This document shows, in pieces, positions 8,243 through 15,850 of a stretch of 64,000 nucleotides of DNA. The notes beneath the pieces were generated by a model. The model did no database searches. It saw only the letters and a list, made by a program, of their open reading frames with translations, and was not told the DNA's origin. How positions within the stretch are numbered: position 1 is the first letter of the stretch; each line of letters starts with the position of its first letter. Both the position numbers and the translations under genes were made by a program. This DNA is from Sulfitobacter noctilucae (GTDB lineage: Bacteria; Pseudomonadota; Alphaproteobacteria; Rhodobacterales; Rhodobacteraceae). The stretch is taken from positions 1 through 64,000 of the forward strand of contig NZ_JASC01000003.1 in the NCBI RefSeq assembly GCF_000622365.1. Direction: 5' to 3'.

Positions 8243-8484
8243 GTTTCGCCTGCCGAACCCATCATGACGTCAGCAAGCGGGTGATCGTTGCTCTCGTGCC
8301 AAGCGGCCTGAGCCGAGAAGGCATCGGCGTTTTCGGAGAGCCATTTTTGCTGGCGGGCAGCGGCGACAGCCCGGGTGACAGCTTCGTCAGCGACAGCCGA
8401 GACGTTCACGCCGTATTCGCGAGCGGCATCGAGGGATGCAGCGTCTAATGTGAGGGATGTCTTGCGTTTCGTGGTAGCGGTCAT
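8230..8484 (-). CDS. ccdA: CcdA-family antitoxin
   Basis: The 84-residue protein has the CcdA layout: an N-terminal ribbon-helix-helix DNA-binding part (TKRKTSLTLDAASLDAAREYGVNVSAVADEA) and a C-terminal toxin-binding tail (QQKWLSENADAFSAQAAWHE) similar in pattern to the F-plasmid tail. CcdA proteins neutralise CcdB and autorepress the operon. A very strong SD, AAGGAGGTG, sits just before the ATG at 8484, consistent with antitoxin being made in excess. Its 3' end overlaps ccdB by 13 bp. Confidence 0.8.
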   Translation of the reverse strand: MTATTKRKTSLTLDAASLDAAREYGVNVSAVADEAVTRAVAAARQQKWLSENADAFSAQAAWHESNDHPLADVMMGSAGETWKT

Positions 8485-8488
8485 AGGG

Positions 8489-8537
8489 CACCTCCTTATC
8501 GTACCGTCAAATTATACCGCCAGCAAGTGTGGGTCAA
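8489..8537 (-). promoter_or_regulatory. Putative ccdAB promoter and strong SD
   Basis: On the reverse strand a consensus TATAAT (8511-8516) is preceded by TTGACC (8532-8537) at a short 15-bp spacing. AAGGAGGTG (8489-8497) is the ccdA ribosome-binding site. The sub-optimal spacing may be compensated by factors or be part of the CcdAB operator; no clear palindrome is visible. Confidence 0.45.
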
Positions 8538-8545
8538 GATAAGCG

Positions 8546-9166
8546 CTACCCCCACGCATAGTTAAACGACACCGACACCCGATCTTCCTCAACCATATTC
8601 ATCGGCACTTCATGCCTAAGCCAGCTTTCCCACAGCAGCACATCCCCCACCTCGGGCGCTACATAGATGAATTGCTGCAGTTCCTCGGGCGCGTCCTTCA
8701 CCCGCCCCGGTGAGGCCATCATCATCGCCAGTCGAGGGTCTTCGAATTTGATCGCGCTCGCGCCTTCGGGCATGGTTATATAGGTCGTGCCACTTATCAC
8801 CGAATGGGGGTGGATGTGGGCGGTGTGGATCCCGCCTTCGGGCAGGATATTGATCCAAAGGCTGTCGAGTTTAAGTTTGCGGCCCCCAAGGTCGAAAGCC
8901 AGATCGCGGGCGAAGGATTCGACGTGTTTGTCGAGCACCTTGGCCAGATCAGCGAAGATCGGGAAGCGGTAGGGGAGGTCGTCGAGTGACGCGTAAGAGG
9001 TGTAGCCGGCGTAACCGTTTTCCTCGCACCAATCCTGCCCCGCATCATCATCGTTGGCGATGGCGATGCAGGAGGCTTCCATTTCCTCGGGATTGATCGG
9101 TTTGCCGTGCTCGGAGAGTTGGGCGTGATAGAGGCGGGTCGCAAAGAGTGATTTGATTTGGGTCAT
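8546..9166 (-). CDS. Putative 2OG-Fe(II) oxygenase (TIGR02466 type)
   Basis: The 206-residue product resembles the TIGR02466 family of 2-oxoglutarate/Fe(II) dioxygenases. After an N-terminal FATRLYHAQL start, the region around residues 103-130 reads WINILPEGGIHTAHIHPHSV and SGTTYITMPEG, with likely iron ligands among His117/His119. The second half contains GDVLLWESWLRHEVPMN (His185 as the distal ligand) and DRVSVSFNYAWG with the 2OG-binding Arg196. The substrate is unknown. It is divergent in orientation from the flanking ribosomal genes, 62 bp upstream of ccdA on the same strand. A role in modifying a ribosomal protein is conceivable from position only. Confidence 0.75.
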   Translation of the reverse strand: MTQIKSLFATRLYHAQLSEHGKPINPEEMEASCIAIANDDDAGQDWCEENGYAGYTSYASLDDLPYRFPIFADLAKVLDKHVESFARDLAFDLGGRKLKLDSLWINILPEGGIHTAHIHPHSVISGTTYITMPEGASAIKFEDPRLAMMMASPGRVKDAPEELQQFIYVAPEVGDVLLWESWLRHEVPMNMVEEDRVSVSFNYAWG

Positions 9167-9208
9167 GCATTTGTTCTATCGCGCGGGTCGGCTGGTGGCC
9201 AGATCATC

Positions 9209-9619
9209 CTAGAAGACTTGTTGGTTGTTGCGTGATAGGTGGAAGCCATGACCGTCGAGGTTGCGACATTGCAGACCAGAGGTGGCTGAGTAGCAGGTGA
9301 AGCCTCCGAACTTGCCTTCGACATTGTATTCAGCCACGCCCTGTGTACCGGTGGCTCGCGCCCCGGGCGCGGTGCAAGACCCTTGTACGCCGCCGCGTTC
9401 CTGCATGAAAAAGGTGATGCCTCGGCTGGTGGGGCAGGCCGCAAGGGCACTTACCTTTGCGCGTTGGTTGCGTTTGTAAATCGTACATTCAATATCGGAC
9501 CCGTTGAAACCTTCACCTACGATGCATTCGATGTTTCCTGAAGGGGTCCCGAAGCTCCAGACATCGGCATGAGCGGGAAGGCCAAGGAAAACGAGGGCAG
9601 ACAGGGTGCGCAATAGCAT
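9209..9619 (-). CDS. Secreted cysteine-rich protein, DUF6636-like
   Basis: This 136-residue protein has a signal peptide (MLLRTLSALVFLGLPAHA) and six cysteines in the mature part, suggesting disulphides in the periplasm. The motif FGTPSGNIECIVGEG followed by DIECTIY is the pattern I associate with DUF6636 proteins (F-x-S-P-S-G-N-I-x-C). The ATG at 9619 is chosen because a signal peptide starts there; the frame is open far upstream through the rpmC leader. Function unknown. It lies on the reverse strand, 42 bp before the oxygenase start, so the two could be co-transcribed. Confidence 0.7.
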   Translation of the reverse strand: MLLRTLSALVFLGLPAHADVWSFGTPSGNIECIVGEGFNGSDIECTIYKRNQRAKVSALAACPTSRGITFFMQERGGVQGSCTAPGARATGTQGVAEYNVEGKFGGFTCYSATSGLQCRNLDGHGFHLSRNNQQVF

Positions 9620-9661
9620 GGAGAAATCCTTCTTGTTGGCATAAATAAGGATAGGATAACG

Positions 9662-9697
9662 CAATATCCGGCATGCGTCAGCAGTATGCGGATATTG
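9662..9697. repeat. Inverted repeat upstream of rpmC
   Basis: CAATATCCG...CAT (9662-9674) pairs with ATG-CGGATATTG (9686-9697) over about 12 bp with one bulged G. It lies between the divergent DUF6636-like gene and the rpmC promoter and has no T-run on either side. It could be an operator or the stem of a leader RNA for the reverse gene. Confidence 0.5.
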
Positions 9698-9710
9698 TGG
9701 GAATGAAGGG

Positions 9711-9739
9711 TTGCGCCGTAGCCGGAACCCTCCTATACG
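9711..9739 (+). promoter_or_regulatory. Promoter of rpmC unit
   Basis: TTGCGC (9711-9716) and TATACG (9734-9739) are spaced by 17 bp, identical in -10 and spacing to the rpsJ and rplO promoters. It restarts ribosomal gene transcription after the ccd insertion. Confidence 0.65.
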
Positions 9740-9817
9740 GCGCACTTCGGAACAGACTCCACCGGAATCAGGGTAACGCACATGCGGCCTGCCGGTGATG
9801 TTGAAAGGCGAGGGCGC

Positions 9818-10024
9818 ATGAACGCCAAGGAACTGCACGACAAGACGCCGGATCAACTCCGCGATGAGCTTGTGAACCTGAAAAAAGAAGCATTCAACCT
9901 GCGTTTCCAGCAGGCCACTGGCCAGCTTGAGAACCCATCGCGTTTGCGCAGCGTCAAGCGTGACGTAGCGCGCGTGCACACAGTGTTGAACCAGAAAGCA
10001 GCAACCGCTGCGACGGAGGCCTAA
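9818..10024 (+). CDS. rpmC: 50S ribosomal protein L29
   Basis: L29 (68 residues) is a small helical protein at the tunnel exit next to L23. [31 protein letters not shown] is diagnostic. The ATG at 9818 is preferred to an in-frame upstream start because it matches family length. It begins the third ribosomal block and is followed by rpsQ after three bases. Confidence 0.97.
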   Translation: MNAKELHDKTPDQLRDELVNLKKEAFNLRFQQATGQLENPSRLRSVKRDVARVHTVLNQKAATAATEA

Positions 10025-10027
10025 TCA

Positions 10028-10264
10028 ATGCCCAAGCGTATCTTGACCGGCACCGTTACATCGGATGCCAACGCCCAGACAGTCACCGTATCCGTAGAGC
10101 GTCGCTTTACGCACCCGGTTCTGAAGAAGACCATTCGTAAGTCCAAGAAATACCGGGCCCACGATGAGAACAACACATTCAAAGTTGGCGACAGCGTTCG
10201 CATCATTGAATGCCCACCGAAGTCAAAAACCAAGCGTTGGGAAGTGATCACGGCGGAAGCCTGA
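10028..10264 (+). CDS. rpsQ: 30S ribosomal protein S17
   Basis: S17 (78 residues) is an early-binding 30S OB-fold protein. [34 protein letters not shown] and the C-terminal [18 protein letters not shown] identify it. A 71-bp gap with an SD separates it from rplN; the gene order is the canonical one. Confidence 0.98.
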   Translation: MPKRILTGTVTSDANAQTVTVSVERRFTHPVLKKTIRKSKKYRAHDENNTFKVGDSVRIIECPPKSKTKRWEVITAEA

Positions 10265-10335
10265 AGCACCGAACAACTTAATCGAAACCCCGGGGATCAC
10301 GCACGCATCGCGCCCTGAAGGTCGGGAGAAACCAA

Positions 10336-10704
10336 ATGATCCAGATGCAGACCAACCTGGATGTTGCTGACAATAGCGGCGCGCGCCGTGTTCAGTGCAT
10401 CAAGGTACTGGGTGGTTCCAAGCGTAAGTACGCGTCCGTCGGCGACATTATTGTCGTGTCGGTCAAGGAAGCCATCCCTCGCGGTCGTGTGAAAAAAGGC
10501 GACGTCCGCAAGGCCGTCGTCGTTCGCACTGCCAAAGAAGTTCGTCGCGACGATGGCACAGCCATCCGCTTTGACCGCAACGCAGCTGTCATCCTGAACA
10601 ACAACAACGAACCCGTAGGTACGCGTATCTTTGGGCCGGTTGTTCGTGAATTGCGCGGCAAGAACTTCATGAAGATTATCTCGCTCGCGCCGGAGGTGCT
10701 GTAA
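10336..10704 (+). CDS. rplN: 50S ribosomal protein L14
   Basis: L14 (122 residues) contributes to intersubunit bridges and binds Rsf[29 protein letters not shown] and the C-terminal [28 protein letters not shown] are invariant family segments. The TAA stop overlaps the ATG of rplX by one base. It has standard length. Confidence 0.98.
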   Translation: MIQMQTNLDVADNSGARRVQCIKVLGGSKRKYASVGDIIVVSVKEAIPRGRVKKGDVRKAVVVRTAKEVRRDDGTAIRFDRNAAVILNNNNEPVGTRIFGPVVRELRGKNFMKIISLAPEVL

Positions 10705-11015
10705 TGGCTGCTAAACTTCGCAAAGGTGACAAGGTCATCGTGCTGGCCGGTAAGGACAAGGGCAAGACAGGCAACATCACGTCCGTCATGCCATCCGCCA
10801 ACAAGGCCATCGTGGAAGGGATCAACATCTCTATCCGCGCCACACGTCAGTCGCAGGAAAGCCAGGGCGGTCGTATCCCCAAGGCGATGCCGATTGACCT
10901 GAGCAACCTCGCGCTGGTCGATGCAAATGGCAAAGCGACACGCGTAGGCTTCAAAATGGAAGGCGACAAGAAAGTGCGCTTTGCTAAAACCACGGGGGAC
11001 GTGATTGATGCTTGA
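10704..11015 (+). CDS. rplX: 50S ribosomal protein L24
   Basis: L24 (103 residues) nucleates 50S assembly. The KOW motif is evident at the N-terminus ([22 protein letters not shown]), followed by [20 protein letters not shown] typical of bacterial L24. It overlaps rplN by one base and rplE by eight bases, so translation is likely coupled. Confidence 0.98.
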   Translation: MAAKLRKGDKVIVLAGKDKGKTGNITSVMPSANKAIVEGINISIRATRQSQESQGGRIPKAMPIDLSNLALVDANGKATRVGFKMEGDKKVRFAKTTGDVIDA

Positions 11016-11571
11016 TACTGCCGCTTACACACCCCGCCTTCTGAGCGTCTATCGCGATGAAATTCGCGCCAAGATGAAAGAAGAGTTCGGCTATAAGAAT
11101 GACATGATGATCCCGCGTCTTGATAAAGTCGTGTTGAACATCGGTTGTGGTGCAGCCGCCGTGCGTGACAGCAAGAAAGCCAAATCAGCTCAGGAAGACC
11201 TGACCTTGATCGCTGGCCAGAAAGCCATGACGACGATTGCCAAGAAATCCATCGCGGGTTTCCGTGTACGTGAAGAAATGCCAATGGGCGCGAAAGTGAC
11301 CCTGCGCGGCGCACGTATGTATGAATTCATGGATCGTCTGATCACGATTGCTATGCCTCGTATCCGCGATTTCCGCGGCATCTCGGCTAAATCTTTTGAT
11401 GGTCGTGGCAACTATGCCATGGGTCTCAAAGAGCACCTCGTGTTCCCGGAAATCGATTTCGATAAAATCGATGAAAACTGGGGTATGGACATCGTCATCG
11501 CCACCACGGCGAAAACCGACGCAGAAGCGAAAGCATTGTTGACAGCGTTCAACATGCCTTTCACGAAATAA
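11008..11571 (+). CDS. rplE: 50S ribosomal protein L5
   Basis: L5 (187 residues) binds 5S rRNA and the P-site tRNA elbow. The ATG at 11008 gives [19 protein letters not shown]; a TTG three bases upstream is disregarded. The segments [38 protein letters not shown] and [19 protein letters not shown] are diagnostic. Eight-base overlap with rplX; rpsN follows after a 19-bp gap. Confidence 0.98.
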   Translation: MLDTAAYTPRLLSVYRDEIRAKMKEEFGYKNDMMIPRLDKVVLNIGCGAAAVRDSKKAKSAQEDLTLIAGQKAMTTIAKKSIAGFRVREEMPMGAKVTLRGARMYEFMDRLITIAMPRIRDFRGISAKSFDGRGNYAMGLKEHLVFPEIDFDKIDENWGMDIVIATTAKTDAEAKALLTAFNMPFTK

Positions 11572-11590
11572 GCGCGGGAAGGATTTAGAT

Positions 11591-11896
11591 ATGGCTAAGA
11601 AATCCATGATCGCACGCGAAAAGAAGCGTGAAGCACTGGTCAAGAAGTACGCTGAAAAGCGCGCTGCCTTGAAGGAAATCGTAAGTGATGAGAGCAAGCC
11701 GATGGAAGAGCGTTTCCGCGCCTCCCTGAAGCTGGCGAAGCTGCCCCGCAACTCCAGCGCTGTGCGTCTGCACAACCGCTGCCAGCTGACGGGCCGTCCT
11801 CACGCCTATTACCGTAAACTGAAAATCTCGCGTATCGCGCTGCGTGATCTTGGCTCCGCTGGCCAGATCCCCGGCATGGTCAAGTCGAGCTGGTAA
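11591..11896 (+). CDS. rpsN: 30S ribosomal protein S14 (zinc-independent long form)
   Basis: S14 (101 residues) assembles late into the 30S head. It is the long form without the CxxC zinc motif: the C-terminal half reads [20 protein letters not shown] and [22 protein letters not shown]. Normal spc-operon position between rplE and rpsH. Confidence 0.98.
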   Translation: MAKKSMIAREKKREALVKKYAEKRAALKEIVSDESKPMEERFRASLKLAKLPRNSSAVRLHNRCQLTGRPHAYYRKLKISRIALRDLGSAGQIPGMVKSSW

Positions 11897-11908
11897 GGAG
11901 CGCACATT

Positions 11909-12301
11909 ATGAACGATCCTATCGCAGATATGCTGACACGCATCCGCAACAGCCAGATGCGCGGCAAATCCACTGTCATGACGCCAGCTTCCAAGCTGCG
12001 TGCATGGGTGTTGGATGTGCTCGCGGACGAAGGCTACATTCGCGGCTACGAAAAGATGACGGGTGCCGATGGCCACCCCGCCATCGAAATCAGCTTGAAG
12101 TACTACGAGGGCGAACCTGTTATTCGCGAGCTGAAGCGGGTCTCCAAACCCGGTCGCCGCGTTTACATGGGCGCCAATGACATCCCGCAGGTCCGTCAGG
12201 GTCTGGGTGTGTCGATTGTCTCCACCCCACAGGGTGTGATGTCGGACGCAAATGCACGGAACGCCAATATTGGCGGCGAAGTGCTCTGCACCGTATTCTA
12301 A
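11909..12301 (+). CDS. rpsH: 30S ribosomal protein S8
   Basis: S8 (130 residues) binds the central domain of 16S rRNA and, in E. coli, represses spc translation. [23 protein letters not shown] and the C-terminal [31 protein letters not shown] are unmistakable. A GGAG SD precedes the ATG and rplF follows after 10 bp. Confidence 0.98.
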   Translation: MNDPIADMLTRIRNSQMRGKSTVMTPASKLRAWVLDVLADEGYIRGYEKMTGADGHPAIEISLKYYEGEPVIRELKRVSKPGRRVYMGANDIPQVRQGLGVSIVSTPQGVMSDANARNANIGGEVLCTVF

Positions 12302-12311
12302 GGAGTGCAAG

Positions 12312-12845
12312 ATGTCTCGTATTGGTAAAAAAGCGGTTGATCTGCCCGATGGCGTTACCGCCACGGTGTCCGGTCAGTCGATCGAAGTCAAAGGCCCCAA
12401 GGGTGTCCGCAGCTTCAAGGCGACAGATGATGTTGACCTGAAGGTTGAGGATGGTGCGGTTTCCGTGATCCCGCGTGGCAAGTCCAAGCGCGCACGCCAG
12501 CAGTGGGGCATGAGCCGCACGATGGTTGCGAACCTGGTTACCGGCGTTACCACGGGTTTCAAAAAAGAGCTTGAGATCCAGGGTGTTGGTTACCGTGCCG
12601 CGATGACCGGCAACACATTGAAACTGAACCTCGGCCTGTCGCACGACGTCGATTACACACCGCCAGAAGGCGTGACTGTAACGGCGCCCAAGCAGACCGA
12701 AGTTGTTGTGGAAGGCATTGACGAACAGCTTGTTGGTCAAGTCGCCGCGAACATCCGCGCTTGGCGCAAGCCCGAGCCCTACAAGGGCAAAGGTATCCGC
12801 TATAAGGGTGAGTTCGTCTTCCGCAAAGAAGGCAAGAAGAAGTAA
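12312..12845 (+). CDS. rplF: 50S ribosomal protein L6
   Basis: L6 (177 residues) has two similar alpha/beta domains near the GTPase centre. The start is the ATG at 12312 ([21 protein letters not shown]), right after an AAGGAG SD overlapping the rpsH stop. Hallmarks are [33 protein letters not shown] and the C-terminal [16 protein letters not shown] (Lys-Pro-Glu-Pro-Tyr-Lys-Gly-Lys-Gly). Confidence 0.98.
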   Translation: MSRIGKKAVDLPDGVTATVSGQSIEVKGPKGVRSFKATDDVDLKVEDGAVSVIPRGKSKRARQQWGMSRTMVANLVTGVTTGFKKELEIQGVGYRAAMTGNTLKLNLGLSHDVDYTPPEGVTVTAPKQTEVVVEGIDEQLVGQVAANIRAWRKPEPYKGKGIRYKGEFVFRKEGKKK

Positions 12846-12856
12846 GGAACGCAAAG

Positions 12857-13216
12857 ATGGCAAACAGCAAAAGACAACTGTTCATCAAACGCCGCTTGCG
12901 CGTTCGGAACAAACTTCGCCGCGTGAACGCAGGGCGCATGCGCCTCTCCGTGCACCGCTCCAACAAGAATATCAGCGTCCAGTTGATCGACGATGTGAAC
13001 GGCCAGACAGTCGCCGCCGCATCGACGCTCGAGAAAGATCTGGGCATGGTTGGCAAGAACAACATCGAAGCGGCCACAAAAGTGGGTGCAACGATTGCCG
13101 AACGTGCCAAGAAAGCTGGTATTGAAGAAGCTTACTTTGACCGGGGCGGTTTCCTGTTCCATGGCAAAGTCAAAGCAGTTGCAGATGCGGCCCGCGAAGG
13201 CGGTCTGAAGATCTAA
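12857..13216 (+). CDS. rplR: 50S ribosomal protein L18
   Basis: L18 (119 residues) binds 5S rRNA with L5. The N-terminal basic arm ([16 protein letters not shown]), the [17 protein letters not shown] core and the C-terminal [26 protein letters not shown] fit the family exactly. It is followed by a 111-bp spacer with a strong hairpin before rpsE. Confidence 0.98.
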   Translation: MANSKRQLFIKRRLRVRNKLRRVNAGRMRLSVHRSNKNISVQLIDDVNGQTVAAASTLEKDLGMVGKNNIEAATKVGATIAERAKKAGIEEAYFDRGGFLFHGKVKAVADAAREGGLKI

Positions 13217-13224
13217 AGACTTGA

Positions 13225-13253
13225 AGGCGGCTCCGGTTGAACCGGGGCCGCCT
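13225..13253 (+). other. Intercistronic hairpin between rplR and rpsE
   Basis: AGGCGGC...CCGGT (13225-13237) pairs with ACCGG...GCCGCCT (13241-13253) with a 3-nt loop, giving a 13-bp stem. There is no T-run, so it is likely an RNA-processing or stability element inside the operon rather than a terminator. Confidence 0.6.
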
Positions 13254-13327
13254 CGATAATCCGGGGACTTGTTGTCCACCAGGATTGAACCAATCAGGGC
13301 ACACGCCCGCAGAACAAGGAGGCCAGC

Positions 13328-13936
13328 ATGGCCAGAGACGACAACCGTGGAGGCAACCGCCGCAACAACCGCGACGAGACCCCCGAATTTCAGGATCGCC
13401 TTGTCGCGATCAACCGTGTGTCCAAAACTGTTAAAGGCGGTAAGCGCTTTGGTTTTGCTGCACTCGTCGTAGTCGGTGACCAAAAAGGTCGCGTCGGGTT
13501 CGGCAAAGGTAAAGCCAAAGAGGTGCCCGAGGCGATCCGTAAGGCAACCGAGCAGGCCAAGCGCCAGATGATCCGCGTTCAGCTGCGCGAAGGCCGCACG
13601 CTGCACCATGACATGGAAGGCCGTCACGGTGCCGGTAAGGTTGTGATGCGTTCCGCCCCTGAAGGTACGGGTATCATCGCCGGTGGTCCAATGCGTGCCG
13701 TGTTCGAAATGCTGGGCGTAAAGGACGTTGTGTCCAAGTCCATCGGTTCGCAGAACCCGTACAACATGATCCGCGCCACGATGGACGGTCTGCGCAAGGA
13801 ATCTTCCCCGCGCTCCGTTGCACAGCGTCGTGGTAAGAAAGTGGCAGACATTCTGCCCAAGACAGACGTAAAAATCGACGAGCAAAGCGACGTCGCCCAC
13901 AACAGCCCGTCGGCGCAAGCCACAGCGGACGCATAA
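13328..13936 (+). CDS. rpsE: 30S ribosomal protein S5
   Basis: S5 (202 residues) controls decoding fidelity and lines the mRNA entry site. The core has [21 protein letters not shown], then the spectinomycin-loop region, [19 protein letters not shown], and [38 protein letters not shown]. The N-terminus has an Asn/Arg-rich extension and the C-terminus a short Ala/Ser tail. An AAGGAGG SD precedes the ATG. Confidence 0.98.
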   Translation: MARDDNRGGNRRNNRDETPEFQDRLVAINRVSKTVKGGKRFGFAALVVVGDQKGRVGFGKGKAKEVPEAIRKATEQAKRQMIRVQLREGRTLHHDMEGRHGAGKVVMRSAPEGTGIIAGGPMRAVFEMLGVKDVVSKSIGSQNPYNMIRATMDGLRKESSPRSVAQRRGKKVADILPKTDVKIDEQSDVAHNSPSAQATADA

Positions 13937-13948
13937 GGAGATTTGATC

Positions 13949-14137
13949 ATGGCGAAAACAATTGTCATCAAACAGATCGGTTCTCCGATCCGTCGCCCTG
14001 CAAAACAGCGTGCCACGCTGGTCGGTCTGGGCCTGAACAAAATGCACCGCACACGCGAGCTGGAAGACACACCGTCCGTGCGCGGCATGATCAACAAGAT
14101 CAGCCACATGGTCGAGATTGTGGAAGAGAAGGGCTGA
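13949..14137 (+). CDS. rpmD: 50S ribosomal protein L30
   Basis: L30 (62 residues) is a small 50S protein. [33 protein letters not shown] is diagnostic. The ATG at 13949 is used, with AAGGAG upstream at 13935-13940; an in-frame start two codons earlier is rejected. It ends this block: a terminator follows and rplO lies 1.1 kb further on, behind an esterase gene. Confidence 0.98.
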   Translation: MAKTIVIKQIGSPIRRPAKQRATLVGLGLNKMHRTRELEDTPSVRGMINKISHMVEIVEEKG

Positions 14138-14190
14138 ACGATCTCGTAAGGGGTTGGTCCATCTTTTTGATCGGCTTAATGCATACAAAC

Positions 14191-14226
14191 GAAAGCGTCG
14201 CATGGGGAACCTATGCGGCGCTTTTT
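14191..14226 (+). terminator. Intrinsic terminator after rpmD
   Basis: The stem GAAAGCG-T-CGCAT...ATGCG-G-CGCTTT (14191-14203 with 14213-14224, one G-T pair) is followed by a T-run (14222-14226). It ends the rpmC-rpmD unit before the esterase gene. Confidence 0.85.
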
Positions 14227-14286
14227 CGTTGGTGGTAGGCAACCGCACTACTTTTTACCGGCGGCGACAAACATGAGGCCGTTGAT

Positions 14287-15051
14287 ATGACAAACCCTGA
14301 CAGCGTTGAAATCCAGTTTGCATCGCAAACCATACGTGGCGGCCGCTATGCGCCAGTAGGCGACCGACAGCGTTGTGTCCTTCTGAACCATGGTTTTGGT
14401 GTCACGCGGGTCGGCGTCGGTCGCGCCTTTGTCGAGTTGGCGCGGGAGCTTTCGCAAGCCGGTGCAGAGGTCTTTGCTTTTGATAGGTTGGGGCACGGCG
14501 AAAGCGATGGCAGGTTCCACGATGTGACCATACCGGGTGAACTGGATCAGATCTCGGCAATGTTGGACCATGTACTGCAAACCGCGGGCACGCCGATCCA
14601 CGTGGTGGGCCATTCCTTGGGCGGTATGGAATCAGCTCTTGTCGCTGCCCGTCGTCCTGGTGATATCGCCAGTCTCACGCTTTGGGCACCGGCGGCGGTG
14701 TTTACGGATGATCTGGAAAAGGGTCAAATTCAGGGTAAGCCGATCGACACCATGTACGAGACGGGCACGTTTGACTTCAAAGGCCAAGCGCTCGGGCTGG
14801 GTTTTGTTGAGACTGGCAAGGGCATTGATCCTTACGATGGTTTGAAGGCCTACGGCGGTCCGGTTCGGTTGCACCAAGGTGCAGCGGATGAGGTCGTGGC
14901 AATGGAATACGCCGAGAAATATATGGAGGTTTGGGGCAAACAGGCGCAGCTACATGCATATCCCACTGCAGATCACGGCTGGACAGCGTTGGCGGACAAG
15001 ACCGTCCTGATTAACAGAACCTTGGCGGATATTTGCGAACTTGCGGGGTAG
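14287..15051 (+). CDS. Alpha/beta-hydrolase (serine esterase type)
   Basis: A 254-residue cytoplasmic alpha/beta-hydrolase. The oxyanion region is LLNHGFGV (residues 32-39), the nucleophile elbow is GHSLGG (108-113, Ser110), the acid is probably Asp in LHQGAADEVV, and the catalytic His lies in TADHGW near the C-terminus. A short lid region lies between (about 130-180). The arrangement resembles feruloyl/short-chain esterases of the LJ0536/Est1E kind, but the substrate cannot be assigned. It is a single gene inserted between rpmD and rplO, after a terminator and before the rplO promoter. Confidence 0.8.
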   Translation: MTNPDSVEIQFASQTIRGGRYAPVGDRQRCVLLNHGFGVTRVGVGRAFVELARELSQAGAEVFAFDRLGHGESDGRFHDVTIPGELDQISAMLDHVLQTAGTPIHVVGHSLGGMESALVAARRPGDIASLTLWAPAAVFTDDLEKGQIQGKPIDTMYETGTFDFKGQALGLGFVETGKGIDPYDGLKAYGGPVRLHQGAADEVVAMEYAEKYMEVWGKQAQLHAYPTADHGWTALADKTVLINRTLADICELAG

Positions 15052-15120
15052 GCTGCGGCAAAGCGAACACTCTATTACAGATCGTGTCGCGTATGTGGCC
15101 GCGCTAGGCAGCCAGCCCCC

Positions 15121-15149
15121 TTGATCCTGCTGCCAACCCAATCTATACG
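15121..15149 (+). promoter_or_regulatory. Promoter of rplO-secY-adk unit
   Basis: TTGATC (15121-15126) and TATACG (15144-15149) with 17-bp spacing; the leader to rplO is about 90 nt. It parallels the promoters before rpsJ and rpmC. Confidence 0.65.
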
Positions 15150-15245
15150 CCCCCAGTGGCCCCGAATCCGGCGGCCCTATTTGAAACGCCGCGTCTGCCC
15201 ACTTCCCGTCGCTGGGGGGCATTTCCGGCAAAAGGAGAAGCGACA

Positions 15246-15728
15246 ATGTATAAGTTGAACGAACTGTCCGACAACCCAGGTGCAACGAAGAAGCGCAAGC
15301 GCGTTGGTCGTGGTCCCGGTTCCGGCACCGGTAAAATGGGTGGCCGTGGTATCAAAGGTCAGAAATCCCGCTCGGGTGTGGCGATCAAGGGCTACGAAGG
15401 CGGTCAGATGCCTTTGTACCAGCGTCTGCCAAAGCGTGGCTTTAACAAGCCGAACCGCAAATCCTACGCAGTTGTGAACCTTGGCCTGATCCAGAAATTT
15501 GTGGACGCCAAGAAGCTGGACGCGAAAAAGCCGATTGATGCGGCCGCACTCATCGAGTCCGGTCTGGTCCGTCGCGAACTGGACGGCATTCGTTTGCTGG
15601 CCAAAGGCGAAATCAGCGCGAAGCTTGATCTGCATGTCGCTGGCGCGTCCAAATCCGCTATCGAAGCCGTAGAGAAAGCCGGCGGTTCCGTGACCCTGCC
15701 TGCAAAAGCAGAAGCAGCAGAAGCCTAA
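15246..15728 (+). CDS. rplO: 50S ribosomal protein L15
   Basis: L15 (160 residues) is a late 50S assembly protein. The start [23 protein letters not shown] at 15246 is selected over a longer upstream frame, with AAAGGAGAAG as SD. The [11 protein letters not shown] segment, [18 protein letters not shown] and the C-terminal [19 protein letters not shown] are typical. Two hairpins follow before secY. Confidence 0.98.
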   Translation: MYKLNELSDNPGATKKRKRVGRGPGSGTGKMGGRGIKGQKSRSGVAIKGYEGGQMPLYQRLPKRGFNKPNRKSYAVVNLGLIQKFVDAKKLDAKKPIDAAALIESGLVRRELDGIRLLAKGEISAKLDLHVAGASKSAIEAVEKAGGSVTLPAKAEAAEA

Positions 15729-15744
15729 ACCCCCGTTTAGGCTT
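15721..15744 (+). other. Perfect hairpin over the rplO stop codon
   Basis: AAGCCTAAAC (15721-15730) and GTTTAGGCTT (15735-15744) form a perfect 10-bp stem around a CCCC loop, enclosing the rplO TAA. Only two Ts end it, so it is a weak terminator at best; it may block 3' exonucleases or modulate coupling to secY. Confidence 0.6.
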
Positions 15745-15789
15745 GTGAGCGGGCAATCTCCCGCTTACATATGCTTCGAGTTTTCTGGG

Positions 15790-15825
15790 ACGCCGCCCGC
15801 TGGAAAACAGCCTGGGCGGCGTTTT
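15790..15825 (+). terminator. Terminator-like hairpin between rplO and secY
   Basis: ACGCCGCCC (15790-15798) pairs with GGGCGGCGT (15814-15822), with an inner GCTG/CAGC stem, followed by TTTT. It lies 25 bp before secY, so it must be partial or conditional unless secY has its own promoter within the loop region. Confidence 0.65.
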
Positions 15826-15850
15826 CACATCAAAGAAAAGAGACCGCACA

